The translations under genes and the position numbers were made by a program. The notes under the pieces were generated by a model. The model had not been told where the DNA came from. It did no database searches and saw only the letters and a list, made by a program, of their open reading frames with translations. A DNA stretch of 64,000 nt from CAXBCP01 sp038120765 (lineage in GTDB: Bacteria > Pseudomonadota > Alphaproteobacteria > MPNO01 > UBA830): positions 1 through 64,000 of the forward strand of contig JAYOMI010000001.1 of the NCBI GenBank assembly GCA_038120765.1. Reading direction: 5' to 3'. Positions 51,415 through 59,497 of the stretch are shown piece by piece. The stretch's first letter is position 1, and each line of letters starts with the position of its first letter.

Positions 51415-52322
51415 CGACAGTTCCTTCCGCGGGCGCCGCCCGGAGATGGTTCTTCGGGCTGTCGGCGAATACGCGCGGCTTTATCTGGATAACGCTGTCG
51501 ACCTTCGCCTTCATGTCGATGGTGATGATCGTCCGCCATGTTTCGGACCGCTACAACACGGGAGAACTGGCGTTCTGGCGCGCGTTGATCGGGCTCGCCC
51601 TGCTGGCGCCGATCCTTGCCCGCAGCGGCAGCGCCCTGTTCCGGACGGAGCAGTTCCGGTTTCACCTGCTGCGCAACGCAATGCACTTTGTCGGCGTTGC
51701 AGGCTGGTTCTACGCGATTTCGCGCATGAACCTGTCGACCGGCATGGCACTGCAATTCACGGTGCCGCTCTTTACCATCCTGCTCGGCATCATTTTCCTG
51801 CGCGAGAAGGTGGACCCCGCGCGATGGATCGCCACCATCATCGGCTTTGGCGGCGTGATGGTTATCCTGCGCCCCGGGATCGAGCCCGTCACCCTGGCGG
51901 CGATGGCCGCGCTCGTTTCGGCGCTGGGATACGGCGCAGCCAACATCGCGACCAAGGTGCTGATGCGGAACTGCACCAGCGATACGATCGTGTTCTATAT
52001 GAACGTGATGCACCTGCCGATGGCGCTGTGCGCGGCCTGGGCCCTCGGCGGTATCAGCCTACCCGTTCTCCCCGACATACCGTGGCTGATCGGCCTCGGG
52101 GCCAGCGCGACCCTCGCCCACTGGCTTCTGGCGAAGGCATTGGGCGAAGCCGATGCCAGCCTGATCATTGTTGTCGATTTCACCAAGCTGCCCTGGATAA
52201 CCCTCGGGGCCTTCATCTTCTTCGGTGAAGCACCGATATTGTGGGCCTGGATCGGCGGGACCGTGATCTTCGCCTCGACAATCTACATCGTACGCCGCTC
52301 GGCGCGCGCCGCACCGCGATAG
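51411..52322 (+). CDS. EamA/DMT family permease (5 of 8; pair A, second)
   Basis: Ten-helix DMT permease of 303 residues beginning at the ATG overlapping the previous stop. Repeat 1: NTGELAFWRALIGLALLAPI, GWFYAISRMNLSTGMALQFT, then VPLFTILLGIIFLREKVDP and MVILRPGIEP. Repeat 2: KALGEADASLIIVVDFTKLP then WITLGAFIFFGEAPILW. Paralogue of the first member of the pair; tandem coupled pairs could work as two-protein transporters or serve different substrates. It converges on UbiD copy 2 with 24 bases between stops. Confidence 0.93.
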   Translation: MTTVPSAGAARRWFFGLSANTRGFIWITLSTFAFMSMVMIVRHVSDRYNTGELAFWRALIGLALLAPILARSGSALFRTEQFRFHLLRNAMHFVGVAGWFYAISRMNLSTGMALQFTVPLFTILLGIIFLREKVDPARWIATIIGFGGVMVILRPGIEPVTLAAMAALVSALGYGAANIATKVLMRNCTSDTIVFYMNVMHLPMALCAAWALGGISLPVLPDIPWLIGLGASATLAHWLLAKALGEADASLIIVVDFTKLPWITLGAFIFFGEAPILWAWIGGTVIFASTIYIVRRSARAAPR

Positions 52323-52346
52323 AATTGCGCCCGCGCGCGGCCGGTT

Positions 52347-53747
52347 TCAATCGAGATAGTCGGCCAGATTGATCCGGTCCCACACGTCCTTGGGCGGGTG
52401 GATACGCTCTTCGAACGGCAGCGTCGCCGGGCGGGTCGCGTCGATCACCATTTTCGTGTTCATGGGACCGTGCTGGTTGCGTATCTCGCCGTAGGATGAC
52501 GGGTTGAGGTGCGAGCCCATGGCGCCGGGAATGACCACCAGGTCCTGATCCGCCTCGAAGGTGGTGGCGATGGCCCAGAGCACCCTTTGTTCGTCGTAGA
52601 TATCGATATCGTCATCCACGACCACCGCGATCTTCAGGTTGGGGTTGGCCGTAATCGCCGCAAGCCCGGCGGATTTCCCCTGTCCCGGCACGCTTTTTTT
52701 GATCGCGACATACGTGGTGAACCTGCAGGCGCCCGAAACCGGCACGTAGACCGCCGTGACCGACGGCACCAGCCGGTGCACGCTGTCATAAACCGCGCTT
52801 TCGAGCGACAGCGCGTTGGCGAGATTGTGTTCCTGATGGGCCGGATCGAGATCGTGATAGATCGCGTCCGACCGCATCGTGATGGCGGTGATATGCATCA
52901 GGCCGATGGGATCCTTGGCGGGCCCGTAATACCCGGTGAATTCGGCGAACGGGCCGTCCGCGGTTTCGTTGGCGGGGTCGAGATAGCCTTCGATCGCGAT
53001 TTCGGCAAAAGCGGGCACCGGCAGGTCGACGGTTTCGGCATCCGTGATCGCAAGCGGCTCGCCCATCAGGCCGCCCATGAGGTCCAGTTCGCAGGAATCG
53101 ATCGATCCTTCGCCGAGCGCGCCGATTAGCGCCGCGGGATGATGGCCGATGAACAGCACCGCTTCCATCCGCTTGTTCAGTTCCTGGCAGCGGCGATAGA
53201 TATAGCCCGCATGATGTGCCGGATTGAACATGCAGCCGAGCTTGTCCCTGCCCTGAACCTCGTGACGGTACATGCCGGCATTGAGCACGCCGCTATCGGG
53301 GTCGCGCAGGATCAACACGCCGACCGTGATGTACTTGCCGGAGTCCTGCTCCGCATGATGAACGATCGGCAGTTTCGAAAGATCGATATCCTCGCCGGTC
53401 AGGACCACCTGTTTCACCGGCGCGCCGTCGCGCGGCACCGATTGCGGTTTCAGGGGCTTTGCCGCCCGGTCGCGAAAGCGCTGCAGGATAGCGCTTTTGG
53501 GCTGTCCGGGATCGACGCCCAGCGCGAGGCCAAGCAGCGAATAGCTGCCGAGGACACTGGTCGCAAGCGGCAGGTCGGCCCCCTTGATGTTCTCCATGCG
53601 GATGGCCGGATAGCGCCCCTCCGCCGCCAGCTTCTGCTGGATAACGCAGGTTTCCAGCACCGGATCGACCGGCTTCGAGACGCTGACGAAAAAGTCAGGT
53701 CCAAGCTGCCGCGCCTCGCCGAGAAAACTTCGCAGGTCCATATTCAT
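52347..53747 (-). CDS. UbiD family decarboxylase (copy 2), Asp at a catalytic Glu position
   Basis: prFMN-dependent (de)carboxylase of 466 residues. Catalytic Arg about 161 in AGMYRHEV; the acid segment reads ETADGPFAEFTGYYG, so the first Glu of the EGPFGE motif is Asp (about 264) while the second Glu (about 269) is kept. Other marks: GHHPAALIGAL, FAEIAIEGYLDP, VVVDDDIDIYDEQRVLWAIA. GGAG precedes the ATG. It is flanked on both sides by pairs of EamA permeases. The substrate is unknown; sequence differs clearly from copies 1 and 3, so it is not a recent duplicate. Confidence 0.92.
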   Translation of the reverse strand: MNMDLRSFLGEARQLGPDFFVSVSKPVDPVLETCVIQQKLAAEGRYPAIRMENIKGADLPLATSVLGSYSLLGLALGVDPGQPKSAILQRFRDRAAKPLKPQSVPRDGAPVKQVVLTGEDIDLSKLPIVHHAEQDSGKYITVGVLILRDPDSGVLNAGMYRHEVQGRDKLGCMFNPAHHAGYIYRRCQELNKRMEAVLFIGHHPAALIGALGEGSIDSCELDLMGGLMGEPLAITDAETVDLPVPAFAEIAIEGYLDPANETADGPFAEFTGYYGPAKDPIGLMHITAITMRSDAIYHDLDPAHQEHNLANALSLESAVYDSVHRLVPSVTAVYVPVSGACRFTTYVAIKKSVPGQGKSAGLAAITANPNLKIAVVVDDDIDIYDEQRVLWAIATTFEADQDLVVIPGAMGSHLNPSSYGEIRNQHGPMNTKMVIDATRPATLPFEERIHPPKDVWDRINLADYLD

Positions 53748-53961
53748 CGAATTCTCCTTACTCCGGCCGCACTCTACTTTGCCGGGACGAGCCGACCAAC
53801 CCCGCTCCCGGAAATCCGCGCACCCGTTCCGGGAATCCCCTTGCCGACGGACGGGGAAACGTTAAGTTGCCGCAAATTTCGTTCTCCCGCCGCTCGAATT
53901 CACGGCGATCCCCTATAGGCAGCCGTATCGCGCTCCCCCCCGATCTGAAAGCCCGACGACA

Positions 53962-54873
53962 ATGGCAAAGACATCAGGCAGACCCGAACCCCGGCCGCAG
54001 AACGCGCTGCTGGCGGCTGTCTGGGTGTTGGGAAGCGCGGTCTCGTTCACGCTGATGATCGTGGCGGTTCGCGAAGTGAGCGACACGATGTCCAGCTTCC
54101 AGATACTGTCTTTCCGGTCCATCGTCGGGATTCCGGTCATGTGCGTCGTCGCCTGGCATATGGGCTTTCGCAATATCCGCACCCGGCGCCCCGCAATGCA
54201 GATCGGCCGCAACTTCGTGCATTTCGGCGGACAGTGGTGCTGGGTTATCGGGGTGACCCTGCTGCCACTGGCCCATGTGACGGCGCTCGATTTCACGATG
54301 CCGATGTGGACCGCCCTGATCGCGATCCTGTTTCTCGGCGAAAAGGCCAAAACGCACCGCATGCTCGCCCTGGCGATGGGCTTCGCGGGCGTTCTGGTGA
54401 TGTTGCGCCCGGGGCTGGAGATTGTCACCGAGGGCGCGCTGATCGTTCTGGTCGGGGCGGTTTTCTACGGTGCTTCGAACGTGATGATGAAATCGCTGCT
54501 GTCGGACGACGCTCCCTGGGTGATCGTGTTCTGGATGCAGTTGATCCAGTTGCCGCTCAGCCTGCTGCCGGCGATCTTCTGGTTCGACTGGATATGGCCG
54601 GACTGGTCGGATGCGCCCTGGCTCCTGGCGATCGGCCTGACCGGTTTGACGGCGCATTTCTCCATTGCGCGCGCGTTCCAGCTTGCCGATGCGACCGTCT
54701 GTATGCCGGTCGATTTCGTCCGCCTGCCGCTGGCAGCCCTGATGGGCTGGCTGTTCTATACCGAGGGTGTCAGCATATGGGTCGTGATCGGCGCATTGCT
54801 TATTTTCGGCGGTAACTACTATTCCGTCTGGCGGGAAACCCGTCCCGTCAACTCAGCACCGGGGTCGTCCTGA
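53962..54873 (+). CDS. EamA/DMT family permease (6 of 8; pair B, first)
   Basis: Ten-helix DMT permease of 303 residues. Repeat 1: TMSSFQILSFRSIVGIPVMC, FGGQWCWVIGVTLLPLAHVT, then ALDFTMPMWTALIAILFLGE and VLVMLRPG. Repeat 2: FQLADATVCMPVDFVRLPLA then ALMGWLFYTEGVSIW. LRPG subgroup. It is divergent from UbiD copy 2 across 214 bases that may hold promoters for both. Its stop overlaps the next ATG (TGATG), so it is coupled with its paralogue. Confidence 0.93.
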   Translation: MAKTSGRPEPRPQNALLAAVWVLGSAVSFTLMIVAVREVSDTMSSFQILSFRSIVGIPVMCVVAWHMGFRNIRTRRPAMQIGRNFVHFGGQWCWVIGVTLLPLAHVTALDFTMPMWTALIAILFLGEKAKTHRMLALAMGFAGVLVMLRPGLEIVTEGALIVLVGAVFYGASNVMMKSLLSDDAPWVIVFWMQLIQLPLSLLPAIFWFDWIWPDWSDAPWLLAIGLTGLTAHFSIARAFQLADATVCMPVDFVRLPLAALMGWLFYTEGVSIWVVIGALLIFGGNYYSVWRETRPVNSAPGSS

Positions 54874-55754
54874 TGCCCCTGTCCGCTTTGTTCCAGGCCA
54901 TTCTCTGGTTCGGCGGCACCATGGCCGGTTTCGCGGGCATGGCGATTGCCGCACGCAGTCTGCATGCGGAAATGTCGACCTTCGAGATATTGTTTTTCCG
55001 CAGCCTGATCGGCGTGCTGGTGGTCCTGCCGTTTATCGCGCGCAATCATTTCATCGATATCCGCCTGACGAATATTCGCTGGCATCTCGGCCGCGCGACG
55101 ATCCAGTTCGGCGCGCAGATATGCTGGATATACGGCATCGTTCACCTGACACTGTCGGACCTGACGGCCATTGAATTCTCCGTCCCGCTGTTTACCGCCC
55201 TGCTCGCGGTTTTCTTCCTTGGCGAACGCATGTGGCGGCACAAATGGATCGCGACGATCCTCGGCTTCGCAGGCGTGCTGGTCATCCTGCGCCCCGAAGG
55301 ATCGGCCTTCAACATTGCCGGCGCGGTGATGATATTCGGGTCTTTCCTCTATGCGTGCTCCGGCATTCTGGTCAAATTCCTGACCCGCACGGAAAGCGCG
55401 CAGGGCATTATTTTCTGGATGAACCTGCTGCAGCTGCCTGCCGGCCTGATTCCGGCCGTATTCATCTTCGACTGGGTCACCCCGGGCCTCGCCGACGTGC
55501 CGTGGATCCTGATCTGGGGCCTGTCCGGATTATGGGCGCATTACACCATGGCCAGGGCGCTGGCGCTCGCCGACATCACAATCATCTTTCCGCTCGATTT
55601 CCTGCGCCTGCCGGTCATGGCGGTCATCGGCTATCTGCTCTATGCCGAGGCGCTCGATCCATGGACCGCCGTCGGCGCCATGATCATCTTCGCCGGCAAC
55701 TGGTACAGCGTGCGCGAGGAATCCCGCCGCGGGGGCTCGCCGGGCGGTCACTAG
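54873..55754 (+). CDS. EamA/DMT family permease (7 of 8; pair B, second)
   Basis: Ten-helix DMT permease of 293 residues, ATG sharing a base with the preceding TGA. Repeat 1: EMSTFEILFFRSLIGVLVVL, FGAQICWIYGIVHLTLSDLT, then AIEFSVPLFTALLAVFFLGE and VLVILRPEG. Repeat 2: ALALADITIIFPLDFLRLPV then MAVIGYLLYAEALDPW. Resembles the first member of the pair. It converges with the HD-domain gene, 15 bases apart. Confidence 0.93.
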   Translation: MPLSALFQAILWFGGTMAGFAGMAIAARSLHAEMSTFEILFFRSLIGVLVVLPFIARNHFIDIRLTNIRWHLGRATIQFGAQICWIYGIVHLTLSDLTAIEFSVPLFTALLAVFFLGERMWRHKWIATILGFAGVLVILRPEGSAFNIAGAVMIFGSFLYACSGILVKFLTRTESAQGIIFWMNLLQLPAGLIPAVFIFDWVTPGLADVPWILIWGLSGLWAHYTMARALALADITIIFPLDFLRLPVMAVIGYLLYAEALDPWTAVGAMIIFAGNWYSVREESRRGGSPGGH

Positions 55755-55769
55755 TCCCCGGCCGGGCGC

Positions 55770-56525
55770 TTACAGCGCGTTCGCCGGCCGCCGGAGGGTG
55801 CGCCACATATGGGCGGCCGGTGAATTGTCATTGCCCAGGCCCTCGGTGGGCTGTTTGAAATGACGGCCGATAACGTCCTCGAAATCGTCGATCGTGACCA
55901 CGGTGTCCGGGTCGAACGCGTAGAGATCGTTCAGGCAGATCATCCGCGCAGACATGTACCATTTATGGTTACGGGCTTCCTCGTAGTCGCGCCGGATATA
56001 GTCTTCCACCTGGTAGTCCGCGCCGAACCGCTTGGCATAGGCTTCGGGATATTCGTAGCCGACGGATTCGTCCGGGAAGAAGCGCAGCGCCTGGTGCATG
56101 CGGATCGCCCAGGTCACTTCTTCATCGACATAGGGTTCCAGCATCTGCGCGCCCCAGTAGCCGTGATCGGGCCGGAACAGGGCGATCACCGAGACATCGT
56201 GCAGCAGGCAGGCGAGGACCATTTTCTCGGACAGCCCGTTTTTCTGCGCAAGCGCGGCGCTCTGCAGCAGATGCTGCTTGGACGGACCGAAACGGAGGTT
56301 GAAAAAATCGATCAGCGTCGGCTTTTCCGGCATCGCCGGCAGGCGCGGGTCTTCGCCCATCAGCGAGGGTTTCAGTGGGCCGAGACTGAACCCGGTATCA
56401 TCGGTCCATTCCCCATCCGCGAGCTTGTTGATATGCGAACGATAGATCATCAGTGCGCCGAGTTCGCGCATCTGCTGAAACTCGTGCTCTTCCGCCAGCT
56501 CCGACGGACCCTTCGCGTTCGACAT
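55770..56525 (-). CDS. HD-domain phosphohydrolase-like protein
   Basis: Protein of 251 residues. The metal-binding HD pair is in LACLLHDVSVIALFRPDHGY, with upstream His in SKQHLLQSAALAQ and a later IRMHQALRFFPDE. The fold is that of HD hydrolases; similarity to inositol-oxygenase-like or nucleotide phosphohydrolases cannot be decided by eye. AGCGGAGAACAACCAG precedes the ATG. It lies 89 bases downstream of the zinc-ribbon gene of the UbiD copy 3 operon on the same strand and might be its last member. Confidence 0.82.
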   Translation of the reverse strand: MSNAKGPSELAEEHEFQQMRELGALMIYRSHINKLADGEWTDDTGFSLGPLKPSLMGEDPRLPAMPEKPTLIDFFNLRFGPSKQHLLQSAALAQKNGLSEKMVLACLLHDVSVIALFRPDHGYWGAQMLEPYVDEEVTWAIRMHQALRFFPDESVGYEYPEAYAKRFGADYQVEDYIRRDYEEARNHKWYMSARMICLNDLYAFDPDTVVTIDDFEDVIGRHFKQPTEGLGNDNSPAAHMWRTLRRPANAL

Positions 56526-56614
56526 CTGGTTGTTCTCCGCTTGCCGGATTTCCGTTGTGAAAAGTCTACCCCGGATTTCGGCCGTCGCCTATGGAGATCA
56601 TGTCGCGAAGACGC

Positions 56615-56845
56615 TCAGAACCAGGACCGAATGATCAGGCCGGCGGCAACCACCAGAACCACGACAAAAACGACTTTGTCGAACCGGCGCCCGACCTGCA
56701 TGGCCTTCAGAAACCTGTTTTCCTGGCCGGGGTTGGGACTGCCGTCCGGCAGAAAGCGGAGATCCTTTCCGCAGGACCGGCATTCATCCGGAAAGGAACT
56801 GACGTTGCGTCCGCAATGGGGACAATCGATCCAGTTATCGACCAT
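56615..56845 (-). CDS. Small zinc-ribbon protein with C-terminal membrane helix
   Basis: Protein of 76 residues: MVDNWIDCPHCGRNVSSFPD, then ECRSCGKDL gives a CxxC...CxxC zinc ribbon in the first 30 residues; RRFDKVVFVVVLVVAAGLII then RSWF is a tail-anchor helix. The ATG overlaps the stop of the GST gene (TGATG), strong evidence that this short gene is translated. It is probably a cytoplasm-facing zinc ribbon tethered to the membrane. Function unknown; it is the fifth gene of the UbiD-EamA-dehydrogenase-GST series. Confidence 0.8.
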   Translation of the reverse strand: MVDNWIDCPHCGRNVSSFPDECRSCGKDLRFLPDGSPNPGQENRFLKAMQVGRRFDKVVFVVVLVVAAGLIIRSWF

Positions 56846-57552
56846 CAGTCCCGCTCGAACTGGCCCTTGCCGAACAGCAGATCGCGCGTCTCGTCGCTCA
56901 TGGCCTTGGACCCGCGGTGTTCGGCAAGCAACTCCATCCCGGCCTGCACGCCGGGACGGGCGGACATTTCGTCGAACCAGCGCTTCACGTGGGGGAAATC
57001 GGTCTTGTCGACGCCCTGGCGCCGGGACGGCCGCGCCCAGGGCCAGCAGGCCATGTCGGCGATGGAATAGTCCGCACCCCCGAGCCAGGCATTGTCGGCA
57101 AGCCGCCGGTCCATCACGCGATAGAGGCGGCGTACCTCCTTCGAATAGCGTTCGATGCCGTAAGGCACGTCTTCCCCGCCCATCGCCTGGCGGAAATGAT
57201 GCGCCTGCCCCGCCATCGGGCCGAACCCGCCCATCTGCCACATCAACCATTCCATAACAGACTTACGTGCGCGGATGTCTTCCGGATCCGGCAGGAACCT
57301 GCCTTCCTTCTCCGCGAGGTAGATCATGATCGCGCCGGTCTCGAACACGGCGACGGGCTCGCCGCCATCGGCGGGATGGTGATCGACAATGGCGGGAATA
57401 CGGTTATTCGGGCTGAGCTTCAGGAAGTCCGGGTCGAACTGGTCGCCGCGATTGATATCCACCGCCACGACCTCGTTCTCGAGGCCCAGCTCGGCGATCA
57501 GGATCGACACCTTGTGCCCGTTGGGCGTTGGCCAGGTGTACTGGGTGATCAT
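56845..57552 (-). CDS. Glutathione S-transferase, YfcG/YghU-like
   Basis: Protein of 235 residues. The start YTWPTPNGHKVSILIAELGL is the mark of the YfcG/Ure2p-like (nu) class, which often has disulfide-bond reductase activity. The thioredoxin domain shows SPNNRIPAIVDHH and VFETGAIMIYLAEKEGRF; the helical domain has MIWQMGGFGP-type WLMWQMGGFGPMAGQ and NAWLGGADYSIADMACWPW. ATG 57552 overlaps the dehydrogenase stop (ATGA). Both ends overlap neighbours, so it is fully embedded in the operon. Confidence 0.92.
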   Translation of the reverse strand: MITQYTWPTPNGHKVSILIAELGLENEVVAVDINRGDQFDPDFLKLSPNNRIPAIVDHHPADGGEPVAVFETGAIMIYLAEKEGRFLPDPEDIRARKSVMEWLMWQMGGFGPMAGQAHHFRQAMGGEDVPYGIERYSKEVRRLYRVMDRRLADNAWLGGADYSIADMACWPWARPSRRQGVDKTDFPHVKRWFDEMSARPGVQAGMELLAEHRGSKAMSDETRDLLFGKGQFERD

Positions 57553-58607
57553 ATGGCCGCGGCGATGGCCTTGCCTGCTTCCGCAGTCGTCGCCTGCCCG
57601 CCGAGATCGCGGGTGCACGGCCCGCCATCGCCAAGCACGTTCTCGATAGCCGCAACAATCGCCGCGCCCGCTTCACGCTCGCCGAAATGGTCCAGCATCA
57701 GCGCCGCCGACCAGATCTGGGCGACGGGGTTGGCGATGCCCTGCCCGAAGATATCGGGCGCCGACCCGTGTACCGGTTCGAACATGGACGGATGGTCGCG
57801 CTCCGGGTTGATATTGGCCGATGCCGCGATGCCGATGGAACCGGCAATGGCCGGGCCCAGATCGGACAGGATATCGCCGAACAGGTTGGAACCGACGACG
57901 ACGTCGAACCAGTCCGGGCTGGTCACGAAACGCGCGGTCAGAATGTCGATATGGAACTGGTCGGTCTCGATATCGGGATAGTTCGCGGCCATAGCGGCGA
58001 AGCGTTCGTCCCAGTAGGGCATGGAATGGATGATGCCGTTGGACTTGGTCGCAGACGTCACTTTTTTAGCCGGTCGGGTCATCGCCAGTTCGAACGCATA
58101 GCGCATCACGCGGTCGCAGCCCGCGCGCGTAAAGACCGCCTGCTGGACGGCCATTTCGGCATCGGTGCCTTCATACATGCGCCCGCCGATCTGCGAATAT
58201 TCCCCTTCGACATTTTCGCGCACGATCATCATGTCGATATCTTCCGGTCCGCGCCCCGCCAGCGGCGAGGCCACACCGGGCAAAAGCCGGGCCGGGCGCA
58301 GATTCACGTACTGGAAGAATTCACGGCGGATCGGGATCAGCATCCCCCACAGCGAGACATGGTCAGGCACGCCCGGCATGCCGACCGCGCCGAGGAAAAC
58401 CGCATCGAACGGGCGCAGCTGCTCAATGCCGTCTTCCGGCATGATGCGGCCGGTTTTGGCGTAATCGTCGCAGTTCCAGCCGAATTCGGTGAATGCGTAG
58501 TCGATGCCGAACTTCGCACCCGCCGCTTCCAGCGCCCGCAGTCCCTCGGGCATCACTTCCTTGCCGATCCCGTCGCCGGGGATGACCGCGATTTTATAGG
58601 TGCTCAT
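57549..58607 (-). CDS. Tartrate dehydrogenase / D-malate dehydrogenase-type oxidative decarboxylase
   Basis: Isopropylmalate/isocitrate dehydrogenase superfamily enzyme of 352 residues. Marks: IAVIPGDGIGKEVMPEGL, IVRENVEGEYSQIGGRMYEG (Arg and Tyr of the active site), TSATKSNGI with the catalytic Lys, the metal-binding VVVGSNLFGDILSDLGPAIA, and EPVHGSAPDIFGQGIANPVA. The region LGAVGMPGVPDHVSLWGMLI matches tartrate/D-malate dehydrogenases better than LeuB. It oxidises a 2-hydroxy acid with NAD+ and may release CO2. It starts 4 bases after the EamA permease stop and overlaps the GST gene. Confidence 0.9.
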   Translation of the reverse strand: MSTYKIAVIPGDGIGKEVMPEGLRALEAAGAKFGIDYAFTEFGWNCDDYAKTGRIMPEDGIEQLRPFDAVFLGAVGMPGVPDHVSLWGMLIPIRREFFQYVNLRPARLLPGVASPLAGRGPEDIDMMIVRENVEGEYSQIGGRMYEGTDAEMAVQQAVFTRAGCDRVMRYAFELAMTRPAKKVTSATKSNGIIHSMPYWDERFAAMAANYPDIETDQFHIDILTARFVTSPDWFDVVVGSNLFGDILSDLGPAIAGSIGIAASANINPERDHPSMFEPVHGSAPDIFGQGIANPVAQIWSAALMLDHFGEREAGAAIVAAIENVLGDGGPCTRDLGGQATTAEAGKAIAAAI

Positions 58608-58611
58608 GATT

Positions 58612-59487
58612 TCAGTGCCCGCCTTTGCGTTCGAATACGATCACGTAATAGCTGGCGCTGAAGATAACCAGCGCGCCTGCCCAGGTATAGATGTCGGATG
58701 TCTCCCCGAAGACCAGCCAGCCGAACAGCGCCGCCGTGATCAGCCGCGCGAAATCGAAGGGCTGGACGACCCGCGCATCCGCGATGGCGATGGACCGGGT
58801 GATCGCATACTGGCCGAGTAATGCGAAGACACCGACACCGAGGATCGCAGGTGCATCCGCCAGAACCGGGTGGGTCCAGTAAAACCAGGCGGGAATGGCG
58901 GACAGGACCAGCATCAGGATGCTGACATAGGCCACCATCACAGCGGCGGATTCCGTCCGCGACAGGAATTTCATACAGGTATTCACCCCGGCGAACAGCA
59001 CCGCGGTCGCAAGCGCCGCGATCAGGCCGAAACTGATATCCTGGAAGCCCGGGCGCAGGATGATCAGCGCGCCGGCAAATGCGACCGCGACCGCGCCCCA
59101 TGTCCGCGGACCCGCCGTTTCGCGCAGGATGAAGATCGCGAACAGGATCGTGAAAATCGGCTGGAAATAGAGCAACGCCGTATAATCGGAAATCGGGATC
59201 ACGCTCACCGCATAGAACCAGCACATCATGCCGCCATAGGTGAAAAACGACCGCAGCAGATGCAGCGGGAAGACGGTCGTTTTCATCACCGAGACTCCGT
59301 TGCGCAAAATCAGCGGCGCGACGAACCCGAGGGCGATGACCGCCCGCATGAAAGCAAGCTGCGCCGTCGAATAATCCGATGACAGCGCGCGCGTGCAGAC
59401 CGACGCAAGCGTGTAGCCGACCCCGGCCAGGATCATCCAGGCCGGGCCCGCGATGACCGGCGGCACATTGGCGAAGGGATTTTTCAC
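58612..59487 (-). CDS. EamA/DMT family permease (8 of 8), in the UbiD copy 3 operon
   Basis: Ten-helix DMT permease of about 291 residues from GTG 59487 (KNPFANVPPVIAGPAWMILA); an ATG at 59514 inside the UbiD gene would add nine residues. A GGAGG lies further upstream than usual, so the start is not certain. Repeat 1: YSTAQLAFMRAVIALGFVAP, CWFYAVSVIPISDYTALLYF and LIILRPGFQD. Repeat 2: IAIADARVVQPFDFARLITA then ALFGWLVFGETSDIY. LRPG subgroup, as in the pairs. It immediately follows the UbiD stop, so both are expressed together. Confidence 0.92.
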   Translation of the reverse strand: MKNPFANVPPVIAGPAWMILAGVGYTLASVCTRALSSDYSTAQLAFMRAVIALGFVAPLILRNGVSVMKTTVFPLHLLRSFFTYGGMMCWFYAVSVIPISDYTALLYFQPIFTILFAIFILRETAGPRTWGAVAVAFAGALIILRPGFQDISFGLIAALATAVLFAGVNTCMKFLSRTESAAVMVAYVSILMLVLSAIPAWFYWTHPVLADAPAILGVGVFALLGQYAITRSIAIADARVVQPFDFARLITAALFGWLVFGETSDIYTWAGALVIFSASYYVIVFERKGGH

Positions 59488-59497
59488 GGGATACGGT

